Below are positions 28,523 to 38,367 of a DNA stretch of 64,000 bases, one piece after another. The notes beneath the pieces are model-generated. The model made no database searches and had not been told where the DNA came from. It saw only the letters and a program-made list of their open reading frames with translations. Position numbers and translations under genes: made by a program. This DNA comes from Sporosarcina sp. E16_8 (GTDB lineage Bacteria; Bacillota; Bacilli; Bacillales_A; Planococcaceae), in contig NZ_JADPRZ010000002.1 of the NCBI RefSeq assembly GCF_017347095.1, positions 124,001-188,000 of the forward strand, written 5' to 3'. Every line of letters starts with the position of its first letter. Positions within the stretch are counted from its first letter, which is position 1.

Positions 28523-28861
28523 CTCCTTTTAATCATTATACCCGAGATTCAAAAGACCCCCTTTTCAAAATTGAGTTTTCTGCTAACTGGCGTTTTAATA
28601 GAATACTCATTTTTAGTGATTATTAACATACAAAGTGTATGAAGATGGAAAGATTGGGCAAAGAAAAAACACCTAAACCCGCTATCATTCCCTTTGTGAG
28701 AGAACATACGAATTGAGGTGCTATCTTATGGTTGAATGTATATCCTATCGTGAGTTATAAACCTTGCGATTTGTTCTGTTATTTTGATTTTTGTACAAAT
28801 CTACTGAACGGGTTATTATTTCCCGGGCAACTCTTTTTTAACTAACAACCAATTGGATAAT
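28523..28861. other. Intergenic region without a recognised gene
   Basis: Between the signal-peptidase-like gene and ackA. Contains CACCT...AGGTG arms around 28668-28722 and a ten-codon frame, but no supported gene, promoter or clear ackA terminator. Confidence 0.4.
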
Positions 28862-30052
28862 TTATAACTTCGCAACACGCATCGTATCTCGCGCAATCAT
28901 AACTTCTTCATTGGTCGGGATCACTAACACCTTAACTGGAGAGTACGGGAAACTGATATGCACTTCCTTGCCCCTAATAGTATTCAAATCTGGGTCAACG
29001 TAAACCCCCATAAATTCAAGACCTTCCAACACTTTCTTACGAATGACATCACTATTTTCACCGATTCCAGCTGTAAAGATAATCGCATCCACTCCACCCA
29101 TCCTCGCCGCATACGAACCAATGTATTTATGAATTCGATCTGCAAAGACGTCTAGAGCCAATTGTGCACGCGCATTCCCTTTTGAAGCTTCGATTTCAAT
29201 ATCACGTAAATCGCTTGAAAACCCTGAAATAGCAAGCATTCCTGATTGTTTATTCAAAACGTCCAGCACTTCTTCAACCGTCTTTCCCGTCTGCTCCATA
29301 ATATACGGGATAAGTGCGGGATCAATATTTCCTGAACGCGTTCCCATCGTCACACCTGCAAGGGGCGTAAAACCCATCGATGTATCGAGAGATTTCCCAC
29401 CCTCAACAGCCGCAATACTCGCACCATTTCCCAAATGACAGGAAATAAGACGCGTACCTTCAAGTGGACGATTTAATAATCCCGCAGCACGTTCTGTTAC
29501 ATACTTATGGCTTGTGCCATGGAAACCGTATTTCCGAATTCCATATTTCTCATAATACTCGTAAGGTAACGGATAGAGAAAAGAACTTTCAGGCATCGTC
29601 TGATGGAATGCCGTGTCAAAAACCGCAATAGCAGGCACATTAGGCAACGCTCTTCTAAATTCCTTAATGCCAACTATGTTTGCCGGATTATGGAGTGGAG
29701 CAAGGTTTGAGAGTCCCTCAAGGGTTGCGATTATATCATCATTAATGAGTACGGCATCACTGAAAATTTCGCCGCCATGAACAACACGGTGACCGATTCC
29801 ATCAATTTCATCGAATGAACGAACGACCCCTTCACTGATTAACATTTTAAGAACCATGGATACAGCCTCGGTATGATTCTGGATATCTTGACTCTTTTCT
29901 ACTCTGCCTTGTTCGAACTTCATAATGAAAACCGATTCTGAAAGACCAATTCGATCAATTTGACCTTTTGCCGTTACGTGCTCTTCTGGCATCTGGAGAA
30001 GCTGAAACTTCAAGGACGAACTTCCAGCGTTTATCGCTAAAATGTTCCGCAT
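28862..30052 (-). CDS. ackA: Acetate kinase
   Basis: Acetyl phosphate + ADP to acetate + ATP in overflow metabolism, 396 aa. Motifs: [16 protein letters not shown], the active-site Arg in [36 protein letters not shown] and FTAGIGENS. The ATG at 30052 follows AGGAG by about 8 bp; an upstream in-frame ATG would cover that site. It follows ytxK by 79 bp on the same strand, as in B. subtilis, so they may be co-transcribed. Confidence 0.97.
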   Translation of the reverse strand: MRNILAINAGSSSLKFQLLQMPEEHVTAKGQIDRIGLSESVFIMKFEQGRVEKSQDIQNHTEAVSMVLKMLISEGVVRSFDEIDGIGHRVVHGGEIFSDAVLINDDIIATLEGLSNLAPLHNPANIVGIKEFRRALPNVPAIAVFDTAFHQTMPESSFLYPLPYEYYEKYGIRKYGFHGTSHKYVTERAAGLLNRPLEGTRLISCHLGNGASIAAVEGGKSLDTSMGFTPLAGVTMGTRSGNIDPALIPYIMEQTGKTVEEVLDVLNKQSGMLAISGFSSDLRDIEIEASKGNARAQLALDVFADRIHKYIGSYAARMGGVDAIIFTAGIGENSDVIRKKVLEGLEFMGVYVDPDLNTIRGKEVHISFPYSPVKVLVIPTNEEVMIARDTMRVAKL

Positions 30053-30131
30053 ATAAAGCGCTCCTTTTAAGCTAATTTCTTTACTAGGCAAATCTAAACA
30101 ATTAGCTACTCCGCGAGTCTAGATTTACTCT

Positions 30132-31043
30132 TTATTCAGTAGACCAAATATCAATTTTCTGAAGAAAAAGGGCCATGGCATGCTTATCAGTCATATTCGG
30201 AACTTTCGCAAGGAGGACATCATGTGACACTTTCGCTTCGGGTAAAGGTTTTTGTAAGATTAGTATGCTTTTCGCATGTGCTACATTTTTAAATAACGAA
30301 TCAGGTAACTGAATAATTGCTCGGATATTCGTTTGTTTTTTCAAATAGGGATGCAATATCGGCGATTGATCAGACTCAAACAAATTCGCGGGTATGATGA
30401 ATACACCGTGCCCACCTGGTTTCGTATGCTTCATTGATTGTTCAATGAACAGATGATGTGCATAAGCATGTCCCTCTGCAGGCATCAATTCATAATTGAG
30501 TGCATTTTCATCATCAGGATAAAATCCGACTGGTAAATCGCTTATGGTGATGTCGACCGGATCGACAAATAAAGGCCGCAATGCATCCTGGACATAGAAA
30601 GTGACAGGGTGTTCAAGTAATTCCGCAGTCACAGCAGACAATCTCACTAACAAATCATCAATTTCGATTGCTGTTGCTGTGACATCATTCTCAATTGTGT
30701 TCATGACCGTATAGAGGAGATTTCCTGTACCAGCTGCAGGATCTAGGAGAGTAATGCCTTGTTCACCTGTCACCAATTTCCCAGCGATATGTCCAATGAG
30801 CATCCCAATTGAATCAGGAGTCATCTGGTGGTTAGGCTGTACATTTTGCTTCATCCCTTTCAGGACTGCAAGCTGGATACCTCTACGAATATCCTCTTTC
30901 GTTACTGCTTCTGATATCTTAGGTTGCGATTCTCCTGAAAGCCACTTTTGACAAATGTCAATAATTGCTTCTAGGTAAAGTACTTCTGTAGATTCTGCAT
31001 ATGCATCAATGAATGAAAATATTTTCTCTGTATTTGTTGTCAT
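30132..31043 (-). CDS. ytxK: YtxK-like class I SAM-dependent methyltransferase
   Basis: 303 aa, related to the N6-adenine DNA methylases of type I restriction systems. SAM-binding motif I is LDPAAGTGNLLYTVM (about 120-135). The catalytic position that reads NPPF/Y in DNA methylases is SDLPVGFYP here, so target or activity may differ. No specificity or restriction subunit is nearby. Start ATG with GAGGGA. It lies between tpx and ackA, the same order as B. subtilis. Substrate unknown. Confidence 0.88.
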   Translation of the reverse strand: MTTNTEKIFSFIDAYAESTEVLYLEAIIDICQKWLSGESQPKISEAVTKEDIRRGIQLAVLKGMKQNVQPNHQMTPDSIGMLIGHIAGKLVTGEQGITLLDPAAGTGNLLYTVMNTIENDVTATAIEIDDLLVRLSAVTAELLEHPVTFYVQDALRPLFVDPVDITISDLPVGFYPDDENALNYELMPAEGHAYAHHLFIEQSMKHTKPGGHGVFIIPANLFESDQSPILHPYLKKQTNIRAIIQLPDSLFKNVAHAKSILILQKPLPEAKVSHDVLLAKVPNMTDKHAMALFLQKIDIWSTE

Positions 31044-31063
31044 TTAGTTATCCCTCAACTCAC

Positions 31064-31091
31064 AAAACCCACCCGTTTCCGAGTGGGTTTT
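31064..31091 (-). terminator. Terminator of tpx
   Basis: AAAACCCAC and GTGGGTTTT arms between the tpx stop and the ytxK start, with T-run on the minus strand. Confidence 0.8.
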
Positions 31092-31107
31092 AATTAGTAT
31101 TTTTTAA

Positions 31108-31614
31108 TTACTTCGTTAATTCTTTTACCGCTAAAATCGCTTTTTCATAGTCAGGATGGTCTGTGCCTTCGCCGACATACTCAACATAAGTCACTTTATC
31201 ATCTTTATCGATAACGAAGACTGAACGTGCAAGCAAGCGGAGTTCTTTCATTACAACGCCGTACGCTTCTCCAAAGGATAGATCCCGATGATCGGATAGT
31301 GTTTGTAGATTTTCAATACCTTCAGCAGCACACCATCTCGCTTGTGCAAAAGGAAGATCGGCAGAAATCGTCAACACTTGAACGTCATCTCCCAGAGATG
31401 CAGCCTCTTCGTTAAATTTACGCGTCTGCGTTGAACAGACACCCGTATCAATTGAAGGAATCACACTGATTAACCTGATCTTCCCTTTCGAATCGGCAAG
31501 TGTCACCGGACTCAAATCGTTCGCAAGCGCTGTAAAATCTTGCGCAGTATCACCTACTGCAACTTCTTTTCCAAGCAATGTAACAGGGTTGTTCTTGAAT
31601 GTAACGTTAGCCAT
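31108..31614 (-). CDS. tpx: Thiol peroxidase
   Basis: Atypical 2-Cys peroxiredoxin reducing hydroperoxides with thioredoxin, 168 aa. Peroxidatic Cys in [14 protein letters not shown] and resolving Cys in ARWCAAEGI, with conserved Thr and Arg nearby. Good GGAGG site upstream. Close family length. Followed by its own terminator, so a separate unit from ytxK. Confidence 0.96.
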   Translation of the reverse strand: MANVTFKNNPVTLLGKEVAVGDTAQDFTALANDLSPVTLADSKGKIRLISVIPSIDTGVCSTQTRKFNEEAASLGDDVQVLTISADLPFAQARWCAAEGIENLQTLSDHRDLSFGEAYGVVMKELRLLARSVFVIDKDDKVTYVEYVGEGTDHPDYEKAILAVKELTK

Positions 31615-31644
31615 TATGACGCCTCCTCTTCTAAGTCTATCTTA

Positions 31645-32235
31645 CTAAATGATAGTACTGTCTTGCAACTGTTGTCCCTCAATCCGCTTTCGGTAATCTA
31701 CACGCATCTCTTTTTCATAAGAATGCTCATGTTCGACAACTGTATCAGCGAATAAGTCATGCAATGCTTCTTTTCTAGGCATGAATAGGACTAGCAGATA
31801 AGGGATGACCAACATTTTCGATATGAATCTTCCCATGACTTCACGGAATACGACAGACCCCCACGTAAGCTTGCCTCCGTCTTTAGCTGCAACTTTTATG
31901 CCCATGATCATCTTCCCTACTGTCTGCTGTAAATACTTCGTCATTAGTGTGAAGTAAAGCAACAGCAAGATAAGGATTGTGACTTTATAGGTGCTGAAAA
32001 AGAAGAACGGGGGATTAGTAATCTCCCAACCTGCAACTCGAAAAATCGGTTTGATGATAATCCCGCTTATTGCTGATAAAACAAGTAGATCGATTGCATA
32101 TGCCCAGAGTCGCGTCCAGAAACCCGCATACTTTGCCCGATAATGCACTGCTTGAATAGTCTCGTAATCCGGAACAGGCGTCGCAGCAGTGGCATTTCCA
32201 GTCAGATCTGAATGTTGTTCAATATGTTCCGACAT
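31645..32235 (-). CDS. yteJ: RDD domain membrane protein (YteJ-like)
   Basis: 196 aa with three or so hydrophobic helices (about 45-65, 85-105 and 130-150). RDD signature residues: YAGFWTRLWAYAIDLLVL near the start of the domain and QQTVGKMIMGIKV. Function unknown; in B. subtilis the neighbour of SppA (YteJ/SppI) inhibits SppA. It starts 13 bp after the sppA stop, so the same pairing and probably the same role apply. Confidence 0.85.
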   Translation of the reverse strand: MSEHIEQHSDLTGNATAATPVPDYETIQAVHYRAKYAGFWTRLWAYAIDLLVLSAISGIIIKPIFRVAGWEITNPPFFFFSTYKVTILILLLLYFTLMTKYLQQTVGKMIMGIKVAAKDGGKLTWGSVVFREVMGRFISKMLVIPYLLVLFMPRKEALHDLFADTVVEHEHSYEKEMRVDYRKRIEGQQLQDSTII

Positions 32236-32248
32236 TTGCTAGCCCTCC

Positions 32249-33262
32249 TTATTTTTCACCATATAAATACATCATCCGTGGTGCATTATAATCGTTTAAT
32301 AACTTGCCAATCAGTTCAGACTCAATAGTACTGCCAAACATATTTCCTGCCTTCACACCGAACATAGAAGTCCAACTATCAAGGGACGTATACTCAAAGA
32401 CAGTGGCATCTTGAAGATTATTATCTTCTTTCATCGCAGTGATAACATCGCCCACCTTGCCGTATTCGTCTGCAAGTCCAGCTTCGATTGCCTGACGCCC
32501 ATTCATGATACGGCCATCAGCTACTTTTTTCACTTCAGCTTCCGTCATGCCGCGGCCCTCTACGATAATATCAACGAAACGCTCGTAGGAATCATTTATC
32601 ATTTCTTGAAGCATAACGCGTTCTTCGTCTTTCATCTCACGCGATCCACTCATAATATCTTTGTAAGGACCTGTTTTTATCGTGTTGAAATCAATGCCGT
32701 ATTTCTCGGCAAGTTTCGCATAGTTAACACTTTCCATAATAACTCCGATTGAGCCTGTAATCGTTTCGCGATTAACAAATATCTTATCGGCTGGTGCTGA
32801 CACATAATAACCGCCTGAAGCAGCCATTCCACCCATCGAAACATACAGCGGAATCTCTCTTTCTACTTGAATCAGGCGAAGGGCATCATAAATATCTGCT
32901 GATTCAACAACTCCACCACCAGGTGAATTCACCTCAAGGACAACACCTTTCACACTAGTATCCTCAAGAATCGCTGTTAGCTGATTCATAAAATATTGAT
33001 GATTATAGCCCCCAGATTGGAAAAGGGATGATGTATCCCCCAAATCCTGAATAACGCCATTAAGCGAGAGGACGGCAATTTTATCCTTACCGTTTCCTTC
33101 CTCAATAATCGTTTCCTCATACCCTGAAGTTGACGTTGCCATCATGTCTTCAAAGAAACCGTTGAAGTCTCTCGTAAATATGTACGATAGCGAATTGATG
33201 CCTACAGAAACAAAAACAAGTACCGTAGCGACGATGATCGCAATCCATCGTTTAATTGTCAT
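32249..33262 (-). CDS. sppA: Signal peptide peptidase SppA
   Basis: Membrane-anchored serine protease degrading released signal peptides and linked to lantibiotic resistance in Bacillus. It has 337 aa with TM at about 6-25. S49-type dyad: Ser in GGMAASGGYYVSAPADKI and Lys in IKTGPYKDIMSGSREM. ITGSIGVI is also typical. The ATG at 33262 follows GGAGGA by 7 bp; an in-frame ATG five codons earlier would cover the RBS. Operon with the RDD gene. Confidence 0.95.
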   Translation of the reverse strand: MTIKRWIAIIVATVLVFVSVGINSLSYIFTRDFNGFFEDMMATSTSGYEETIIEEGNGKDKIAVLSLNGVIQDLGDTSSLFQSGGYNHQYFMNQLTAILEDTSVKGVVLEVNSPGGGVVESADIYDALRLIQVEREIPLYVSMGGMAASGGYYVSAPADKIFVNRETITGSIGVIMESVNYAKLAEKYGIDFNTIKTGPYKDIMSGSREMKDEERVMLQEMINDSYERFVDIIVEGRGMTEAEVKKVADGRIMNGRQAIEAGLADEYGKVGDVITAMKEDNNLQDATVFEYTSLDSWTSMFGVKAGNMFGSTIESELIGKLLNDYNAPRMMYLYGEK

Positions 33263-33367
33263 TTCAAATTCCTCCATTTCATTTCATTACCTTATACGTT
33301 CCGGCACACCAAAATGTTTCACTCCATGGTAAAATCAGTATAACTTATTCAGAGGGGGCTTTGTGTA

Positions 33368-34168
33368 ATGACAGATCGAATGAATATTTTTATTTACAGT
33401 AAACATGATGAAGATTCACTTGATAAAAAATCCAAAGTAGCAGAGGCGTTGAGTCATGAGGGTTTTACAATGACCGACAACGATAAAGATGCGAATATTA
33501 TCATCAGTATCGGTAGCGATGGTTCGTTTTTACAAGCGGTTCGAAAAACCGGTTTCCGGCAGGATTGTTTGTATGCCGGCATTTCTTTAACTGGTAAACC
33601 CGGACTTTACTGTGATTTTCATTATAATAATCTTTTCGAAATGACGCAGACCATTCGTAAAGCAGGACTTGAAGTGAGAAAATATCCGCTTATCGAAGTA
33701 AAGATTGATAATCACCAACCATTCTATTGCCTAAATGAATTCAGTATTCGCTCAAATATTATTCGGACATTCGTCCTAGATGTCATTATTGACGATAAAC
33801 TGTTCGAAACATTCCTTGGTGATGGACTAATAATTTCCACACCAACTGGTAGTACTGCTTACAATAAATCAGTCAATGGAGCAGTTGTTGATCCGTTACT
33901 TCGGTGTTTCCAAGTGACTGAACTTGCTTCCGTAAACAATAATAAATACAGAACACTTGGCTCGTCCTTCATTTTGAGCGGCGAACGCAAATTTCAACTA
34001 AAAGTTCATCAGGATGGCAACGTTTTCCCATTAGTCGCCGCCGATAATGAAGCGCTTGGGATTCGCCAGGTTGAAAGTGTGGAAATTAGATTAAGCGATA
34101 AAACGGTGAAAACAGTAAAACTTAAAAATAACTCCTTTTGGGAGAAAGTGCAGCGAATATATTTATAA
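33368..34168 (+). CDS. nadK: NAD kinase
   Basis: Phosphorylates NAD to NADP, 266 aa, a normal length for the short Firmicute enzyme. The glycine-rich motif is GSDGSFLQAVRKTG (usual GGDGT), and the second signature is DGLIISTPTGSTAYNKSVNG. AGAGGGGG precedes the ATG. It diverges from sppA, as the ppnKB/ytdI gene does near yteJ-sppA in B. subtilis. Bacillus has two NAD kinases; this is likely the YtdI type. Confidence 0.93.
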   Translation: MTDRMNIFIYSKHDEDSLDKKSKVAEALSHEGFTMTDNDKDANIIISIGSDGSFLQAVRKTGFRQDCLYAGISLTGKPGLYCDFHYNNLFEMTQTIRKAGLEVRKYPLIEVKIDNHQPFYCLNEFSIRSNIIRTFVLDVIIDDKLFETFLGDGLIISTPTGSTAYNKSVNGAVVDPLLRCFQVTELASVNNNKYRTLGSSFILSGERKFQLKVHQDGNVFPLVAADNEALGIRQVESVEIRLSDKTVKTVKLKNNSFWEKVQRIYL

Positions 34169-34560
34169 AAGATTACTTCTGTCGATTAACTATTACCCTC
34201 CACAAGACCTAGAAAGCTATGTCAAAAAACCTTCATTTGGACTAGTATGTTTTCGACTCGCTTTCGGCAAAATATTCACGACAGGCTTGGGGAGGAATTG
34301 CAGTTCATTCCTCCTCGAGGGATAAGGGCGATAGCATTTCTTCTTGGAGTTATTGGGTCAAAGTATGTAAGGGAATACGGTTCTTCACCAAAGCTGAATT
34401 TATGTTGTGGATTTATCATATTAACAATTCCTTGCTCCCCTGTCGAATCACTCACTGCTTTACTGAATATAGCTATTTAATTTTATCCTTCCTTTCTAAT
34501 AATAGACGCGCATTAGTCAGTACAGTCCCGTAATATAGTTCTATTAACGGAAGAAGCCTG
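34169..34560. repeat. Gap with a fragment of the long repeat and a hairpin
   Basis: 34240-34290 (TTTTCGACTCGCTTTCGGCA, AAATATTCACGACAGG) matches the start of the long repeat at 1665 and 59025. It runs into hairpin GGAGGAAT/ATTCCTCC with loop TGCAGTTC (34291-34314), the hairpin of the family A repeats. A minus-strand frame at about 34320-34470 looks coding but is bounded by a stop and the hairpin. I cannot identify it. Confidence 0.55.
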
Positions 34561-35025
34561 TTAGCGATATCGAGTTTTTTTCTTTTCAAATGAAGTTATT
34601 GAAAGACCATCCATTACTTTTGTTTCTCCAGTTTTTATAAATCCGTTTTTTTCATAGAAGTAGATTGCTGGTGCATTTCTAGAGCCTGTTGATACAATCA
34701 GTGTTTCATTACCTTCTCCGACTCTTTCAATGAAAGCCAATAACCTCTTGGCAATTCCTTGTCTAAAATGCTGTGGGTGTACCATTAACCGATGAATATC
34801 AATTAGACCCTTTTCCACTTTTATAGAAATGACTCCACTCAGCTCTCCATCTAAATAGCATCCATAGAAAGTTTCTCCACATTGTTGTAATGTGCTAACC
34901 GAATCCCTTAATGGTGGAATGTCATAGAAATTGATCAGCTCCGCCTCTACCTTATACGAAGGGATTTGAACGCTTAATACCTCTTCAGCAATTTTAGGAT
35001 TTGTAATATCTATTTTTTCAATCAC
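34561..35025 (-). CDS. GNAT family N-acetyltransferase
   Basis: 154 aa, single GNAT domain. Acetyl-CoA-binding segment: DIHRLMVHPQHFRQGIAKRLLAFIE (motif A, here split: RLMVHPQHFRQGIAKRL), and the later NAPAIYFYEKNGFIKTGE (motif B). The acceptor is unknown. The ATG is preceded by GGAGG. It stands alone between a repeat-bearing gap and rarD. Confidence 0.88.
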   Translation of the reverse strand: MIEKIDITNPKIAEEVLSVQIPSYKVEAELINFYDIPPLRDSVSTLQQCGETFYGCYLDGELSGVISIKVEKGLIDIHRLMVHPQHFRQGIAKRLLAFIERVGEGNETLIVSTGSRNAPAIYFYEKNGFIKTGETKVMDGLSITSFEKKKTRYR

Positions 35026-35155
35026 TATTATCCTCCTTTTATTTCCGTCGAATATATGAATACGTTTATAAATTGAGCGCAGACGCCTTACTAGGGATAG
35101 CCGAAGCGGTTTGATGGAATTCTTTATTTCAACATATAAAGAGAGACTTTTTCAT

Positions 35156-36064
35156 TTACAGGAGGTTCTTCTTCATTTTCATAACTTCAATTACTTTAGA
35201 CACGGTAAAGAGTAACAATGCTGACCAAATGAAAGCGAACGACAATAACTCAATTCCCCCGAACGTTTCTTTATAAATGACAACTCCGAGAAACAGCATC
35301 ATTGTTGGTGCTATGTATTGAAGAAAGCCTGCCATATACAACGGTATTCTTTGCACGCCTTTTGCGTACATAATAAGAGGCAAAGCTGTTGCTACACCTG
35401 TTAGGATAAGTAAAATGTCCGTCTTGAGATCGGAATGTAAGAATACTGCATTGCCTTCCATTAATAGCCACACATAATAGATGACAGCAAATGGGACAAT
35501 GAAGAACGTTTCAATCGTCAACCCACGCAGTGCATCTACCTTAATTTTTTTCTTGATAAGACCGTAGACAGCAAACGTTATGGCAAGTGTAAATGCCAGC
35601 CACGGAAACTTCCCGTATGAAACCGTCAAGATTGTGACTCCAGTTGCCGCCAGTAAAAAAGCGACCTGCTGTGCTCTTGATAGCTTTTCTTTCAAGAAAA
35701 ATATTCCAAGTAGTACCGATATTAGCGGGTTGATATAATAACCAAGACTTGATTGAACAATATAATTATTATTCACAGCCCATATATAGACAAACCAGTT
35801 CGTCGAAACAAGTGCTGAAGCTGCGAACAAAGCCCAAAAGTCTCTTTGCGATGCCCACAGTGTCTTTATATCATCCTTAAGATGACGTCCATTTTTCATA
35901 AGAAGAACCACTATTAGCGTCAGGACAAATGCCCACACGATGCGACTCACTAATATTTCTGCACTTGCCACATGCTCAAGGCTTTTCCAATAAATCGGCA
36001 TAATCCCCCAAATAAGATACGAACCGATTGCCCAAAGGACACCGCTTTTTTCTGTTTGCATCAC
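35156..36064 (-). CDS. rarD: RarD family EamA transporter
   Basis: Polytopic membrane protein, 302 aa, about ten transmembrane helices in two EamA halves. The start GVLWAIGSYLIWGIMPIYWKSL and the following EILVSRIVWAF are characteristic of RarD (chloramphenicol-sensitive protein) permeases. The substrate is unknown. GGGGGCG-type RBS. Monocistronic. Confidence 0.9.
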   Translation of the reverse strand: MMQTEKSGVLWAIGSYLIWGIMPIYWKSLEHVASAEILVSRIVWAFVLTLIVVLLMKNGRHLKDDIKTLWASQRDFWALFAASALVSTNWFVYIWAVNNNYIVQSSLGYYINPLISVLLGIFFLKEKLSRAQQVAFLLAATGVTILTVSYGKFPWLAFTLAITFAVYGLIKKKIKVDALRGLTIETFFIVPFAVIYYVWLLMEGNAVFLHSDLKTDILLILTGVATALPLIMYAKGVQRIPLYMAGFLQYIAPTMMLFLGVVIYKETFGGIELLSFAFIWSALLLFTVSKVIEVMKMKKNLL

Positions 36065-36174
36065 GACGCCCCCAACTATTTTGATTACCGAAATAATGGA
36101 CTAAGTATAGACCCATTAATTCGCTACGTAAAGATGTGATTATGTAGCAACACAAATAACCTCTCCGGAAATTC

Positions 36175-36220
36175 TAAAAACCGCTTTATAAGTCCGGAAT
36201 AACCCGTTCTTAAAAAGCGG
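36175..36220 (-). terminator. Terminator of the acyl-CoA synthetase gene
   Basis: Minus-strand CCGCTTT...TATAAAGCGG hairpin followed by TTTTT, 20 bp after the stop at 36239. Confidence 0.75.
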
Positions 36221-36238
36221 CTTGTTTTCTGGAATGTA

Positions 36239-37810
36239 TTACTGTTGCTCTTGCTTCCTTAATTCAATTCGCATGATTTTCCCTGAAGCAGTTTTCGGCA
36301 AAGTATCCAAGAATTCAATTTTACGTGGATATTTATAAGGCGCTGTCAAACTTTTTACATGATCCTGCAATTCTTTTACGAGACCATCTTCATTTTTGCG
36401 TTCTGGATCTCGTAGCACCACGAACGCTTTAACAATATTCCCCCGCACTTCATCCGGACTTGCTACGACTGCGCATTCACGGACTGCGGGATGCTTCGTC
36501 AATGCATCTTCTACTTCAAATGGTCCAATGGTGTAGCCGGAACTGATAATAATGTCATCCCCGCGACCTTCAAACCAGAAATAACCGTCCTCATCCATTT
36601 TTGCACGGTCACCTGTTACGTAATAATCACCTCGGAACTGCATTGTTGTCCGTTCTGGATCTTTTAAATACTCCTTAAATAATGCAGGTGTCGATACGTG
36701 TACCGCAATGTCTCCAACTTCCCCTGGTGCAGCCGGGTTACCTTCATCATTAATGATGTCGACCTTATTGCCAGGCGTTGGTTTTCCCATTGAACCAGGT
36801 CGAGCTTCCATACCAAGCATCGTTCCTACAAGCAATGTATTTTCCGTCTGGCCGTAACCATCTCTTACAGGAAGCGAAAAAATCTTGTCAAATATATCGA
36901 TGACTTCACGATTAAGCGGTTCTCCAGCCGAGACTGCACTATGGATAGATGAAAGATCATAATCCCCCAGATTTTCCGCTTTCGCTATAAACCGGTATTC
37001 CGTTGGTGTACAACATAATACATTCACTTGATACTGGCCTATTAACTCCAAATAAGTCGTCACATCAAACTTCCCATCATATATGAGTCCAGTTGCTCCA
37101 CTACCAATAACCGATAAGAAAGGTGTCCAAATCCATTTTTGCCACCCTGGCGCAGCCGTAGCCCAGACAACATCTCCTTCATTAATACCCAACCAGCTCG
37201 CTCCTGTTGTTCGTAGATGTGCATATCCCCAACCGTGTGTATGAACGACTCCTTTTGGTTTCCCAGTCGTTCCCGATGTGTAGGATAGAAATGCCATATC
37301 CGAACTTTTCGTTTGCGGTGCTGTGAACTCCGCTGATGCAGTTTCCATTAGGCCTGTTAATGAAAGTTGATCTTTCTTCGCCTCACCGACAACGAATAAC
37401 TTGACATCCCCCATATTTTTTACATCATTAAATTGATCGGTAAATGCATCGAACGCAACGATCGCTTTAGCGTCACTATGTGCCAATCGATATTCGATAT
37501 CGGAAGACCGTAGCATTTCTGAACTTGGGATTACGACAAGCCCCGCTTTAAGTGCGCCGATATACGTCACATATGCTTCGATTAGCCTTGGAACCATCAC
37601 AAGAACGACATCACCCTTGTCAAGTCCGTTCGATTTAAAGACATTGGCCGCTTTATTCGCTGAAGTGATTAATTCATCATATGTAATTTCTTTCTTGATT
37701 CCTTGTGCATTGACATAAATAAGCGCTTTTTTCCCTGTACCTGTTGCGTACTTTTCAAATTCACTGACAAGATTATATTGTTCTGGCGCAATCAATTGTT
37801 CACGGTTCAT
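36239..37810 (-). CDS. AMP-dependent acyl-CoA synthetase (YtcI/MbcS-like)
   Basis: 523 aa, ANL superfamily ligase forming acyl-CoA through an acyl-adenylate. P-loop SYTSGTTGKPKGVVH, A5-type DGYGQTEN, YVTGDRAKMDEDGYFWFEGR with the hinge, and the C-terminal catalytic Lys in PKTASGKIMRIELRK. Closer to medium/branched-chain acyl-CoA synthetases than to AcsA, which is separately present at 54627. Location next to the SASP genes corresponds to ytcI in B. subtilis. Substrate not determinable. Confidence 0.9.
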   Translation of the reverse strand: MNREQLIAPEQYNLVSEFEKYATGTGKKALIYVNAQGIKKEITYDELITSANKAANVFKSNGLDKGDVVLVMVPRLIEAYVTYIGALKAGLVVIPSSEMLRSSDIEYRLAHSDAKAIVAFDAFTDQFNDVKNMGDVKLFVVGEAKKDQLSLTGLMETASAEFTAPQTKSSDMAFLSYTSGTTGKPKGVVHTHGWGYAHLRTTGASWLGINEGDVVWATAAPGWQKWIWTPFLSVIGSGATGLIYDGKFDVTTYLELIGQYQVNVLCCTPTEYRFIAKAENLGDYDLSSIHSAVSAGEPLNREVIDIFDKIFSLPVRDGYGQTENTLLVGTMLGMEARPGSMGKPTPGNKVDIINDEGNPAAPGEVGDIAVHVSTPALFKEYLKDPERTTMQFRGDYYVTGDRAKMDEDGYFWFEGRGDDIIISSGYTIGPFEVEDALTKHPAVRECAVVASPDEVRGNIVKAFVVLRDPERKNEDGLVKELQDHVKSLTAPYKYPRKIEFLDTLPKTASGKIMRIELRKQEQQ

Positions 37811-37937
37811 GCAAACTCCTCCTTAGACGTATTATCTAAGTATACAAACAAAGGACCGATAATTCAAAACAAATTTACTTTTCGGAATAAACCCAAGGGT
37901 ATTTCATGAATTTCTAACTACTATTTGTTAGAAATTC

Positions 37938-37974
37938 GAAAAGCTGTCTCGGAATAGTTCCGAGACAGCTTTTC
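37938..37974. terminator. Terminator after the first SASP gene
   Basis: GAAAAGCTGTCTCGGAA and exact complement, 17-bp arms, loop TAG, just after the SASP stop at 37990. Confidence 0.9.
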
Positions 37975-37989
37975 ATTAAACAATTATTC

Positions 37990-38193
37990 TTAGTAACCCT
38001 TCATCTGTTCTTGAGCCTGTCGCACTAAGCGCTTTGTAATTTCTCCGCCGACGGATCCGTTGGCACGCGCTGATGCATCTGGTCCCATTTGTACGCCAAA
38101 CTCTGCTGCGATTTCATTTTTCATTTGATCCAATGCTTGTCTTACGCCTGGAACTACTAACTGATTCGAGTTGCCGCTGTTGTTGTTCGCCAT
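37990..38193 (-). CDS. Alpha/beta-type small acid-soluble spore protein (1)
   Basis: DNA-binding SASP that saturates and protects spore DNA, 67 aa. Conserved core: [18 protein letters not shown], which includes the GPR protease cleavage site Glu-Ile-Ala, and [21 protein letters not shown] at 38193 behind AAGGAGGTGG. It has its own sigma-G-type promoter and terminator. The first of three close paralogues in tandem; differs from the others by Ala for Ser at two places. Confidence 0.96.
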   Translation of the reverse strand: MANNNSGNSNQLVVPGVRQALDQMKNEIAAEFGVQMGPDASARANGSVGGEITKRLVRQAQEQMKGY

Positions 38194-38215
38194 AATTGCC
38201 ACCTCCTTATACAAT

Positions 38216-38244
38216 TAGAATGTGCTAGTTGCAGAAATTCATGT
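38216..38244 (-). promoter_or_regulatory. Sigma-G-type promoter of SASP 1
   Basis: Minus-strand -10 CATTCTA (38216-38222) and, 17 bp upstream, ACATG (38240-38244), one base off the GHATR -35 of sigma-G. The start codon is only 23 bp from the -10, as usual for ssp genes. Confidence 0.75.
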
Positions 38245-38367
38245 AAAAATTGTAGGTGGTAAAGTTTGTTAACTACGTTGAAATTGGTTAAGACATTATA
38301 CTTTTGGTTACACTTTAGAAGCGAAGGCTGCTTTGGAAAACACCTAGCTCAGCTTTGCATTTTAAAG

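Noticed and set aside
28668..28760. Insertion-sequence end in the gap before ackA
   Set aside because: CACCT/AGGTG arms and a ten-codon frame are suggestive only; no transposase fragment or second end was found.
34247..34480. 77-codon plus-strand frame after nadK
   Set aside because: Starts inside the long-repeat fragment and crosses the hairpin. The opposite strand looks more protein-like.
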